Shown: in pieces, positions 17,205 through 25,300 of the stretch
Layout of the letters: every line of letters begins with the position of its first letter
Position numbering within the stretch: the stretch's first letter is position 1
Source of the DNA: Nocardioides donggukensis
GTDB taxonomy: Bacteria; Actinomycetota; Actinomycetes; Propionibacteriales; Nocardioidaceae
DNA: 64,000 bases
Direction of reading: 5' to 3'
NCBI RefSeq assembly: GCF_014842875.1
Contig: NZ_JACYXZ010000003.1
Location: 496,001 to 560,000 of the forward strand
Program-made: the position numbers and the translations under genes
The notes under the pieces: model-generated
Seen by the model: the letters and a program-made list of their open reading frames with translations, nothing else
Told to the model about the DNA's origin: nothing
Database searches by the model: none

Positions 17205-18460
17205 GACCCGCTCCGCCCTTCCGCTCCCTCGAGGGTCGGCATCGATCCCCTGGGCCCCCCAGCCAGCCCCCCAGCCGTCGCCGCCTCCACGATCTCGACC
17301 AGCTCCCGCCCCGGGCGAGCCCAGTTGTCCGCCCTGACGCTGCCGGCCGCGTGGACCACCCGGCCGGCCGGGTCCGGATGGTCCAGGACCCGGCAGAACG
17401 CGTCGGCCAGGGCCCCGGGGGACGGCGCCGCCCAGGCCACGTGCGGGCTGTCGAGGTCGGCGCGGGCGTCGGGTGAGGAGTTCACGACCGGGATGGCGCC
17501 GGCGGCCAGCATCTCCTCGGCCACGAGGGAGATGTTCGTGAACGAGAGGGCGAGACCCGCCGCCACGGAGTTGTAGAGCGCATTCAGCTCGGCGGGGGTG
17601 AGTCGGCCGTGGCGCACGACGGGGAAGTCGGTGTCGCCGGCATCGTCCCCGAAGAGGTGGATGGTCTGCTCGGGCCGGCGTCGGTGCAGCTCGCGGAGCG
17701 TCCTCAGCCCCAGCTCGTAGCCGCGTCGGGGGTTGCCCGGCCTCGCGTAGAACACGACCCCCTCGCGCGCTCGGAGGTTCTCTAGGCGATAGGTGGCGGT
17801 GTCGCACGAGAACGGGACCATGTGCGAGGAGGCACCGACCTCGTGCAGCAGCCGGTCCTGCACCATGTGACCCAGGGCGATGTGGGTGAAGCCGAACCGG
17901 TAGGTCTCGGCCGCGAGCTCGTAGTCAGCGCCGCGGGAGTGGAAGAACGGCTCGAAGTCCTGGATGAAGTAGAACCGGTGCAGCCGGGTGGCGCGGCGCG
18001 CCAGCACGTGGGCGGTCGGCCAGCTCGTCGCCACGCAGGCATCGAGGTCGGCGAATCCCTCGTCGACGCCGCGGATCTCGGCGCGCATGTCCGGCCAACC
18101 CTCCCGGATGACGCTCGCCTGGGTGACGGGGTCCCCGTGGTGGCGGTCGTAGAGCACCACCACACACCGGTGCCCGGCGGCCTCCATGGCCTCCACCATC
18201 CGGAAGAGGGTCGTGTGGCCCCCGGAGCCGAGACCCGGTGGCGTCACCAGCCAGCCGACCCGCAGCGCCCCGGTGACCGGGACCGGGGTGGGTGCGCTGA
18301 CCGCCGCCGAGTCGGCGACGTCCTCCTCGAGCAGGGGGAACTCCAGCCGCCCGGCATCCAGGCGCCGGTAGGTTCGCCGTGCCACCCTGGCCGCGAGCTC
18401 ACGGGGTCCCTCCTGGCGCACCTTGGAGGCCCAGGCCGTGCCCGCCCGTGGCCGAGCCAT
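17201..18460 (-). CDS. WsaF-like (rhamnosyl) glycosyltransferase
   Basis: 419 residues. After a basic N-terminal linker of about 60 residues, it shows LRVGWLVTPPGLGSGGHTTLFRMV, FYFIQDFEPFFHSRGADYELAAETYRFGF, and a C-terminal Rossmann domain with FYARPGNPRRGYELG and MLAAGAIPVVN. This order matches the WsaF family, in which the Geobacillus S-layer rhamnosyltransferase was characterised. It is cytoplasmic and probably inverting. It may add rhamnose, in line with the RmlC gene upstream, but the exact sugar is inferred. Start and stop overlap the neighbours by 1 and 4 bases. Confidence 0.8.
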   Translation of the reverse strand: MARPRAGTAWASKVRQEGPRELAARVARRTYRRLDAGRLEFPLLEEDVADSAAVSAPTPVPVTGALRVGWLVTPPGLGSGGHTTLFRMVEAMEAAGHRCVVVLYDRHHGDPVTQASVIREGWPDMRAEIRGVDEGFADLDACVATSWPTAHVLARRATRLHRFYFIQDFEPFFHSRGADYELAAETYRFGFTHIALGHMVQDRLLHEVGASSHMVPFSCDTATYRLENLRAREGVVFYARPGNPRRGYELGLRTLRELHRRRPEQTIHLFGDDAGDTDFPVVRHGRLTPAELNALYNSVAAGLALSFTNISLVAEEMLAAGAIPVVNSSPDARADLDSPHVAWAAPSPGALADAFCRVLDHPDPAGRVVHAAGSVRADNWARPGRELVEIVEAATAGGLAGGPRGSMPTLEGAEGRSGS

Positions 18461-19572
18461 CACGCGCCGACCCTCCCCCCGGATCCGACCAGCGTGCGGC
18501 CGTCCTCCCGCGACCCGTCCGCTCCCGGGTCGCGGCCCTCCAGCGTGACCATCCCGCCCGACATCGCCATGCTCTGGCCGGCGGCCTCGAGGATGCCGAG
18601 GATCCGGAGCCCGGCCGTCCCGTCCGTGCGGGGGGTACGGCGCTCGCGGATGCTCGCGGCGTACTCCCCGACCATCGAGCTCAGCGCCTCCCTCTCCTCC
18701 AGCGCGGGCGCCCAGGTGTCGCCGACCCGGTAGGCGATCGTGCGGGCCGCCCGCTCCGCGCCGCTGGACGGCTTGTCGATCAGCTCGACTCCGCGGTCGT
18801 AGACGCTGACCCGCTGGACGAGGTTCAGGTCGTCCCACACCAGGGTGCGCTCGGACCCGCCGATCACCATCTGCCGGATCTTGGTCGGACTCATCCAGTT
18901 GACGTGCACGTGCGCCATGGCGCCGTTCTTGAGGGGAAGGTTGAGGTGCCCGACGCAGGCCTTGCCCGCGCCCAGCGGGTCGGCGCCGTGCGCCGACACC
19001 CCGACCGGGTCGAGACCGCCGGGCAGGATGAAGTCGAACACCGAGAGGTCGTGCGGCGCCAGGTCCCACAACACGTCGACGTCGGGCTGGATCAGCCCGA
19101 GGTTGATCCGGACGGAGTCGATGAAGAGCACCTCGCCCAGGGCGCCGTCGGCGACCAGCTCCCGGATCTTGGTGACCGCGGGGGTGTAGCAGTAGGTGTG
19201 GTCGGCCATCAGCACGAGTCCGTTCTCGGCCGCGGTGCGGACCATCGCCCTGCCGCTCTCGACGTCGTGGGCGAGCGGCTTCTCCACCAGGACGTGCTTG
19301 CCGTGCCGCAGCGCCTGGATCGCCAGTCCCCGGTGGGTGCCGGCCGGCGTGGCGATCGCGACCGCGTCCAGTCCGTCCAGGGCGAGGGTCTCCTCCAGGG
19401 AGGAGAGCACCGCGACATCCGGGCGGTCGCGGACGATGGACCGGGCCCGGTCGACGTCGAGGTCGCAGACGGCCAGGAGCTCCCAGTCCTCGGAGGCGAG
19501 GAAGTTGCGGATCAGGTTCGGGCCCCAGTAGCCGGCGCCGACGACGGCGACGCCGAGTCGTTCACGTGACAT
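18460..19572 (-). CDS. Gfo/Idh/MocA sugar-nucleotide dehydrogenase (WbpB/WlbA-like)
   Basis: 370 residues. The ATG at 19572 is chosen because a GGAG lies 7 bases upstream; further upstream codons are possible. NAD-binding GAGYWGPNLIRNF (residues about 10-22), VAIATPAGTH and HVLVEKPLAHD (catalytic Lys region) are intact. DVLWDLAPHDLS and the H-containing central domain are those of WbpB/WlbA, which oxidise UDP-GlcNAcA at C3. The aminotransferase (19608) directly upstream would then form the 3-amino sugar and a WbpD-like acetyltransferase (27163) would N-acetylate it. The cluster's dehydrogenase is WecC-type, so the true substrate could differ. Confidence 0.83.
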   Translation of the reverse strand: MSRERLGVAVVGAGYWGPNLIRNFLASEDWELLAVCDLDVDRARSIVRDRPDVAVLSSLEETLALDGLDAVAIATPAGTHRGLAIQALRHGKHVLVEKPLAHDVESGRAMVRTAAENGLVLMADHTYCYTPAVTKIRELVADGALGEVLFIDSVRINLGLIQPDVDVLWDLAPHDLSVFDFILPGGLDPVGVSAHGADPLGAGKACVGHLNLPLKNGAMAHVHVNWMSPTKIRQMVIGGSERTLVWDDLNLVQRVSVYDRGVELIDKPSSGAERAARTIAYRVGDTWAPALEEREALSSMVGEYAASIRERRTPRTDGTAGLRILGILEAAGQSMAMSGGMVTLEGRDPGADGSREDGRTLVGSGGRVGA

Positions 19573-19607
19573 GCTCTTGCTCCGTCCGTTGATCGGGTCC
19601 ATGGCGT

Positions 19608-20720
19608 TCACAGGCACTTCCCGAGGGCGTCGACGACCTGGTCCTGCTCGTCGTTGGTCAGCCCGACGAAGAGCGGCAGCAGGATGGTCCGGTCGGCCGC
19701 CTCGAGCGTGACCGGCAGGTCCGGCTGCTCGGGCCGACGGAACGCCGGTTGGGTGTGGATGGCGAAGATCCGGCGGGTCGCGACGCCGAGGTCGAGCATG
19801 TCGGTCATCACCTGCTCCTGGGTGCGGTCGGTCTCCAGGCGCACGTTGTAGGACTGGTAGACGTGCTCGAAGCCCTCGGGCACCAGCGGTGCCACCACGC
19901 CGTCGACCCGGTCGAGCAGCAGGTCGTAGCGACGCCCCAGCCGGCGCCGCTCCGCGACGATCTCGTCCACCCGACCCATCTGGACCACGCCGATGGCGGC
20001 CTGGATGTCGGTGATCTTGTAGTTGAACCCGACCTCCGGATAGGTCTCGAGGATGACCCGGCCGGCCCGGTCGCGGTCGGCGGTCGACACCGAGGCGGCG
20101 TGGGCGCGGAGCAGCCGGATCCGGTCGGCCACCCCACCGTCGTCGGTGGTGACCATGCCGCCCTCCCCCGTGGTGAGGATCTTGCGGGCGTCGAACGAGA
20201 AGCAGGTGATGTCCGACAGGGTGCCGAGTCGCTGTCCGTGGACGGTGGCCCCGAAGGAGGGGGCGGCGTCCTCGACCACGGTCAGCCCATGCCGCGCGGC
20301 GATCTTCATGATCGCCGGGATGTCGGCCGGCAGGCCGATCTGGCTCACCGGCAGGATCGCCGTGGTGCGCTCGGTGATCGCGGGCTCGATCAGCTCGGGG
20401 TCGATGTTGAACGTCCCGGGGTCGACGTCGACGAAGACCGGCGTGGCCCCGACGTACCGGATGGCGTTGGCCGTGGCGATGAAGCTGAAGGACGGGCAGA
20501 TCACCTCGTCCCCGGGCTGCACCCCGGCGGCGACCAGTCCCAGGTGCAGGGCGGTCGTGCAGCTGCTGACGGCGACCGCGTGCTCGGCGCCGACGTACTC
20601 GGCGACCAGCCGTTCGAACTCGGCGGTCTGCGGTCCGTTCATCAGCCAGCCGGAGCGGACGACGTCGGCGGCCGCGCGGGCCTCCTCCTCGCCGATGCTG
20701 AGTCGGGTGATCGGGATCAT
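19608..20720 (-). CDS. DegT/DnrJ/EryC1 family aminotransferase (second, WbpE-like)
   Basis: 370 residues. It shows the PLP lysine in CFSFDARKILTTGEGGMVTT, where DARK replaces the more common HPRK or YPTK. It also has VSSCTTALHLGL, CPSFSFIATANAI and VVEDAAPSFGA. WbpE aminates the 3-keto form of UDP-GlcNAcA and is encoded next to WbpB; here the Gfo/Idh gene follows after 35 bases. Its start overlaps the RmlC stop by 4 bases. The product is probably a 3-amino sugar nucleotide, a proposal by analogy. Length and motifs are complete. Confidence 0.87.
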   Translation of the reverse strand: MIPITRLSIGEEEARAAADVVRSGWLMNGPQTAEFERLVAEYVGAEHAVAVSSCTTALHLGLVAAGVQPGDEVICPSFSFIATANAIRYVGATPVFVDVDPGTFNIDPELIEPAITERTTAILPVSQIGLPADIPAIMKIAARHGLTVVEDAAPSFGATVHGQRLGTLSDITCFSFDARKILTTGEGGMVTTDDGGVADRIRLLRAHAASVSTADRDRAGRVILETYPEVGFNYKITDIQAAIGVVQMGRVDEIVAERRRLGRRYDLLLDRVDGVVAPLVPEGFEHVYQSYNVRLETDRTQEQVMTDMLDLGVATRRIFAIHTQPAFRRPEQPDLPVTLEAADRTILLPLFVGLTNDEQDQVVDALGKCL

Positions 20721-21289
20721 CGGTTCCACCCCTGCGGGAAGTCGGGATCGGACTGGTAGGCCCTGAAGGACGGTGCCGCGGCATCCTTGGCGGACGTGAT
20801 CGGCTCGGTGACCGGCCAGGTGATGGCCAGGTCGGGGTCGGCCTGGTCGAGGGCGCGCTCCGCGGCCGGGTCGTGCAGTGCGCTGCACTTGTACTGCACC
20901 TCGCACACCTCGGAGACCACCGCGAACCCGTGGGCGTAGGCGGGCGGGATCAGCAGCTGGCGACGGTTCTCCGCGCTCAGCCGCACCCCGATCCACTGGC
21001 CGAAGGTCGCCGACCCGGTGTCCAGGTCCACGACGACGTCGAAGATCTCACCGACCGTGCACCGCACCAGGCGCCACTGCTCCGACCCCGGCGCCTGGTA
21101 GTGCAGCCCGCGGACCACGCCGGCGCGGGAGCGGGAGTGGTTGTCCTGGACGAAGGTGAGGTCGATCCCGAGGTCGGCGAACTTCCGGCGACTGTAGGAC
21201 TCGTAGAAGAAACCGCGGTCGTCGGCGAAGACCTCGTAGTCGAGGAGCAGGACGCCGGGCAGCTTCTCCTCGGACGCGGTGATCCTCAC
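20717..21289 (-). CDS. rmlC: dTDP-4-dehydrorhamnose 3,5-epimerase
   Basis: 190 residues from a GTG that overlaps the epimerase stop. The cupin core has the RmlC features: RGFFYESYSRRKFADLG, FVQDNHSRSRAGVVRGLHYQ (the catalytic His lies in GLHYQ), and the later PPAYAHGFAVVS. The enzyme epimerises dTDP-4-keto-6-deoxyglucose at C3 and C5, a step of dTDP-L-rhamnose synthesis. The partners RmlA, RmlB and RmlD are not encoded in this window, so they must lie elsewhere. The rhamnose-type transferases nearby are consistent with it. Confidence 0.88.
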   Translation of the reverse strand: MRITASEEKLPGVLLLDYEVFADDRGFFYESYSRRKFADLGIDLTFVQDNHSRSRAGVVRGLHYQAPGSEQWRLVRCTVGEIFDVVVDLDTGSATFGQWIGVRLSAENRRQLLIPPAYAHGFAVVSEVCEVQYKCSALHDPAAERALDQADPDLAITWPVTEPITSAKDAAAPSFRAYQSDPDFPQGWNR

Positions 21290-22287
21290 GACGACACCGC
21301 CTCGGCCACCTCGGCCCGCTCCGCCTGCCACCACTCGACGAGCTCGCGCAGGCCCTGCTCCAGCCCGACCGCCGCCTCGAACCCGAGATCCCGGCGGGCG
21401 GCCTCCACGTCCGCCAGGCGTCGGGTGACCCCGTTGACCGGCCGATCGGGTCCGAACTCGACCCCCAGCTCGGAGCCGGTGGCGCGGAGCATGGCCTCGG
21501 CCAGCCCGAGCAGGCTGGTCTCGGTCCCGCTGGCGATGTTGTAGACCCCGTCGTGCACGTCCGCCGCCGCGGCCAGCACGTTGGCGCGGGCGATGTCGCG
21601 GGTGTAGACGAAGTCCATCGTCTGGCGGCCGTCGCCGAAGATGATCGGCGCCTCGCCCCGGGCGATCCGCTCCATCCACCGCACCAGCACCTCGGTGTAG
21701 ACGCCGTGGACGTCCATGCGGGGGCCGTAGACGTTGAAGTAGCGCAGCGACACGTGGCTGAGCCCGCTCGCGGCCCGGAAGTGGCGGAGCATGCCCTCCC
21801 CGAACGACTTCGCCGCACCGTAGAACGTGTCGTTGTTGTGGTGGTGGTGCCGCTCGGTGGTGGGGAACTCCTCGGCCAGTCCGTAGACCGAGGCGCTTGA
21901 GGCGGCCACGACCTTGGCGACCCGGTGCTCGGCGGCGGCCTCGAACACGTTGAAGGTCCCGTCGACCAGCACCTCGAGGGCGAGCCGTGGCTCCTCGGCG
22001 CACTGGGTGATCCGGATCGCGGCCTGGTGGAAGACCAGGTCCGCACCGCGGGTCAGGTCGTGCACGAGGTCCCGGTCCCGGATGTCCCCCTCGACCAGCC
22101 GGACCGCACCGGACGGTAGTGCCGCCGCCAGGTTGTCGCGTCGGCCGCGGACCAGGTTGTCCAGCACGTCGACGTGGCCGACCCCAGCCTCGAGCAGCTG
22201 GTCGACCAGCGTCGAGCCGATGGTGCCGGCACCTCCGGTGACGAGCACTCGGGCGCCGCGCAGACGCGCGGATCGCTTGTCGTTCAT
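21286..22287 (-). CDS. NAD-dependent nucleotide-sugar epimerase/dehydratase (extended SDR)
   Basis: 333 residues. The ATG at 22287 is preceded by an A-G-rich AAGGGGGGA ribosome site. The glycine-rich VTGGAGTIGSTLVDQLLEAG motif, DNLVRGRRDNL and the YGAAK (Tyr, Lys) catalytic pair, with SSASVYG before it, define an extended short-chain dehydrogenase. It resembles UDP-glucose 4-epimerases and relatives in surface polysaccharide clusters, but the substrate cannot be fixed. It is the first gene of the ten-gene minus-strand operon. A strong hairpin stands between it and the upstream giant gene. Confidence 0.82.
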   Translation of the reverse strand: MNDKRSARLRGARVLVTGGAGTIGSTLVDQLLEAGVGHVDVLDNLVRGRRDNLAAALPSGAVRLVEGDIRDRDLVHDLTRGADLVFHQAAIRITQCAEEPRLALEVLVDGTFNVFEAAAEHRVAKVVAASSASVYGLAEEFPTTERHHHHNNDTFYGAAKSFGEGMLRHFRAASGLSHVSLRYFNVYGPRMDVHGVYTEVLVRWMERIARGEAPIIFGDGRQTMDFVYTRDIARANVLAAAADVHDGVYNIASGTETSLLGLAEAMLRATGSELGVEFGPDRPVNGVTRRLADVEAARRDLGFEAAVGLEQGLRELVEWWQAERAEVAEAVSS

Positions 22288-22321
22288 CGTTCCCCCCTTG
22301 ATCTGTCTCTCCTGACTGTCG

Positions 22322-22345
22322 GCCGGCAGCACTCGCGCTGCCGGC
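22322..22345 (-). terminator. Hairpin terminator between giant secreted protein and operon
   Basis: A 9-bp perfect stem, GCCGGCAGC (22322-22330) and GCTGCCGGC (22337-22345), has a 6-base loop. It lies 16 bases after the stop of the minus-strand giant gene and 35 bases before the epimerase start. There is no long T tract, so termination efficiency is uncertain. Confidence 0.55.
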
Positions 22346-22360
22346 GTCTTGTCGACGAGG

Positions 22361-25300
22361 TCACGGCGTATGCCGGAACACCACGTCCACGAAGTAGTTC
22401 GACGCGTTCCACGACGAGGTCGGGAAGACCCCGCCGCTGCCGTAGCGGTAGCGCCCGTTGTTGTTCGCCGGGGCGGTCAGCGGGCCGACCGTCCGCGGAC
22501 TGCTGAAGTAGGCCCCGGTGACCGCGTACCGACCGTTCGGCGCGTGGTAGGACACGACGTACGTCTGGCCTGCCGTGAGCGGGACGGCCGTGGGCAGCTG
22601 CGCGGTCTGCCACCCGGTGGCCGTCTCGTCCGTGAACGTCACCGTGGTCAGCAGCGTCCCCGACGCCGACCACAGCCGGCCGGTGTGGGTGCCGGTGTTC
22701 CCCGTGCCCTTGAAGAACTTGATGGCGGTCACCGAGCCGTTGACGGACGGCGTGAACGCGGCGCCGAGCTCGACGGCGCTGCCGTCGTTCGCGGCCGGCG
22801 TCGCGGGGGTGACGCCCTCGAACAGCGAGGTCATCACCGAGGTTCCCGCCTCGGTGCGGAACGTCCAGGTCCTGGTGCCCAGGACCGCGCCCTCCGTGGA
22901 GACCACCCCGGTGAGCGTGACCGTGTGCTCGACGTCCGCGGCCAGGGACGAGCTCGGTGTGAAGGTGATCTTCTTGCCGTTCGCCGACAGCGTCGCGGAG
23001 CCCGGGACCGTTGCGCCGCCCGCCTCGATCCGCATGGCCCAGCCGTCCTCGATGGGAGCGCTGAAGGTCACCGACGGGGTGGCGCTCCTGGGTACGTCGG
23101 TCGCTCCCGGGCTCGGGTTCCTCGAGTCGATCGACACCGTCGGCGGGTCCGGTGCGAACACCACGTCCACGAAGTAGTTCGTGGCGTTGTGCGAGAACGT
23201 CGGGAAGCCGCCGGAGCCGTAGAGGTAGCGACCGTTGTTGGTCGCCGGCGCACTCAGGTCACCCTTGCTCCAGCCGTCGGCGAAGAACGCCGGCGTGTAG
23301 GCGTAGTGACCCTGCGGTGCGAGGTAGGACACGACGTAGGTCGTCCCGGCCGTCACCGGGACCGGTGACGGCAGGACGGCGGTCTGCCATCCCGAGGCGG
23401 TCTCGTTGGTGAAGTTCACCGTCGCCAGGCGCACCCCTGAGGACGACCAGAGCGAGCCCACGTGGGTCCCGTTGTTGCCGATGCCCTTGAAGAACCGGAG
23501 CGAGGTGATCGTGCCGTTCTTGGCCGGTGTGAACGCCGTGCCCAGCTCGACCGACGACCCGTCCGTGGTCGCGGCGGACACCTGCGGCACCTCGTCGCTG
23601 AACAGCGTCTGGCTGTCCACCCCGTCCGGGGTGCGCGTGCGGAACGTCCAGGTCTGGTCCGCGAGGGCGGCCCCCTCCGTGGACGTCACGCCCGAGACCC
23701 GCACCCGGATGTCGGCGTCGGCCGGGAGCTTCGCGGACGGCACGAACGTGAGCCTGCTCCCTGACGGCGCCAGCGATGTGGCCCCGGCGATCGGGGTGGC
23801 ACCCGAGCCGGTCAGGTGCTCGACCTGCATGGAGTAGCCGGACTGGATGGGCTCGGTGAAGTCGATCTTGATCGAGGTGCCCCGGGGCACCGAGACCGCG
23901 CCGGGCGCCGGGTCCTGGGCGGCCACCGCGATCGTCGGCGCACCCCGCTCGTAGACCACGTCGACCAGGTAGCTGTGCGAGGACGAGTTGCTGGGGAAGC
24001 CGGTCCCGTAGGTGTAGGCACCCGCCTCCCGCGGCGCCTGGAGCGGCGGCCGGGACAGTCCGGCGTTGCGGAACTGGTCCATGTTGGCCGACCAGTGCCC
24101 GACGTTGGTGCGGTACGACGCGACGTACTGCGTGTTCTTGGTGATCGGCACCGGCTCGTCGAACAGCAGTGTCTGCCAGCCGGCGGTCGACTCGCCCGTG
24201 AACGTCCCCTGGGCCAGGAGCGACCCCGACGTGGTCCACAGCGCCCCGGTGTGGGTGCCCTTGTTCGCGGGAGCCTTGTAGAAGGTGACTCCGAGGATGG
24301 ATCCGTTCCGGTCGGCACTGAACTTCATCCCCAGCGTGACCGCGCTCGTGTCGCCCGAGTCGATCACCTGCGGCATCGTGGAGTCGTCGAACAGCCCACA
24401 GGGGCAGACTCCTGGTGCGTTCGGCGGCTTGGCCGTGGTGAACGACCAGGTCTTGCCCTCGCTCACCTGGTTCCCCTGGTCGTCCTGGCCCTGAAGGGTC
24501 GCGGTGTAGGTCACGAACCCGTCGAGTGGCGCTGACGGGGTGAACGTGACCGTCCGGGGGCCGGCGTCGTAGGTGGAGCTGCCGGACACCACGTTGCCGT
24601 TCGGGTCCTCCAGCCGGACGGAGACCGCAGACGCGGGCTTGTTGAACTTCGCGCCGACGGTGGTGCTCAGCGGCACGCTGGTGGATCCGGGCAGCGGCGA
24701 GCGCTGAGTCCCGATGAGTGGAGCCTCGCCCAGCGTCGTGAACAGGACGTCCACGAAGTAGTTGGCGTTGCGCGAGCTGCGGTCCGGGAACCGGCCGGCG
24801 CTGGCGAAGACACCGGAGGGCGGGGACTCGAAGCCTCCGGCCACCGCGAGCGGCGGCGCGACGGTCGGCTTGGAGGCGAAGGCCCAGGGCTGGACGGCGT
24901 ACCCGCCCTGCGGGGCCGTGTAGGACACGATGTAGGTGGTCCCCGCCGTCACCTCGACCGGGGTGTCGAAGGTGACGGACTGCCAGCCGGTCGCCGTCTC
25001 CCCGGTGAAGGTCGCGCGGGCCAGCGCCTGTCCCTGCGTGGTCCACAGGGTCCCGGTGTGGGTGCCGGTGTTGGCGGGTCCCTTGTAGAAGCGGACACCG
25101 TCGACGAAGCCGTCGGTGGTGGGCGCGAACCGAAGGCCCAGCTCGTAGTCGCCCGCGTCGTTCGCGGAGGGAGTCTCCGGCACGGTGCTGCCGAACACCG
25201 AGCAGGGGCAGCTCACGGCGATGTTGCGGGTGGCCGTGGGGCCGATGTTGGCGCTGTCGTCCACGGCCCGGACCTTCAGGGGGACGGTGCCCTGCCCGTG

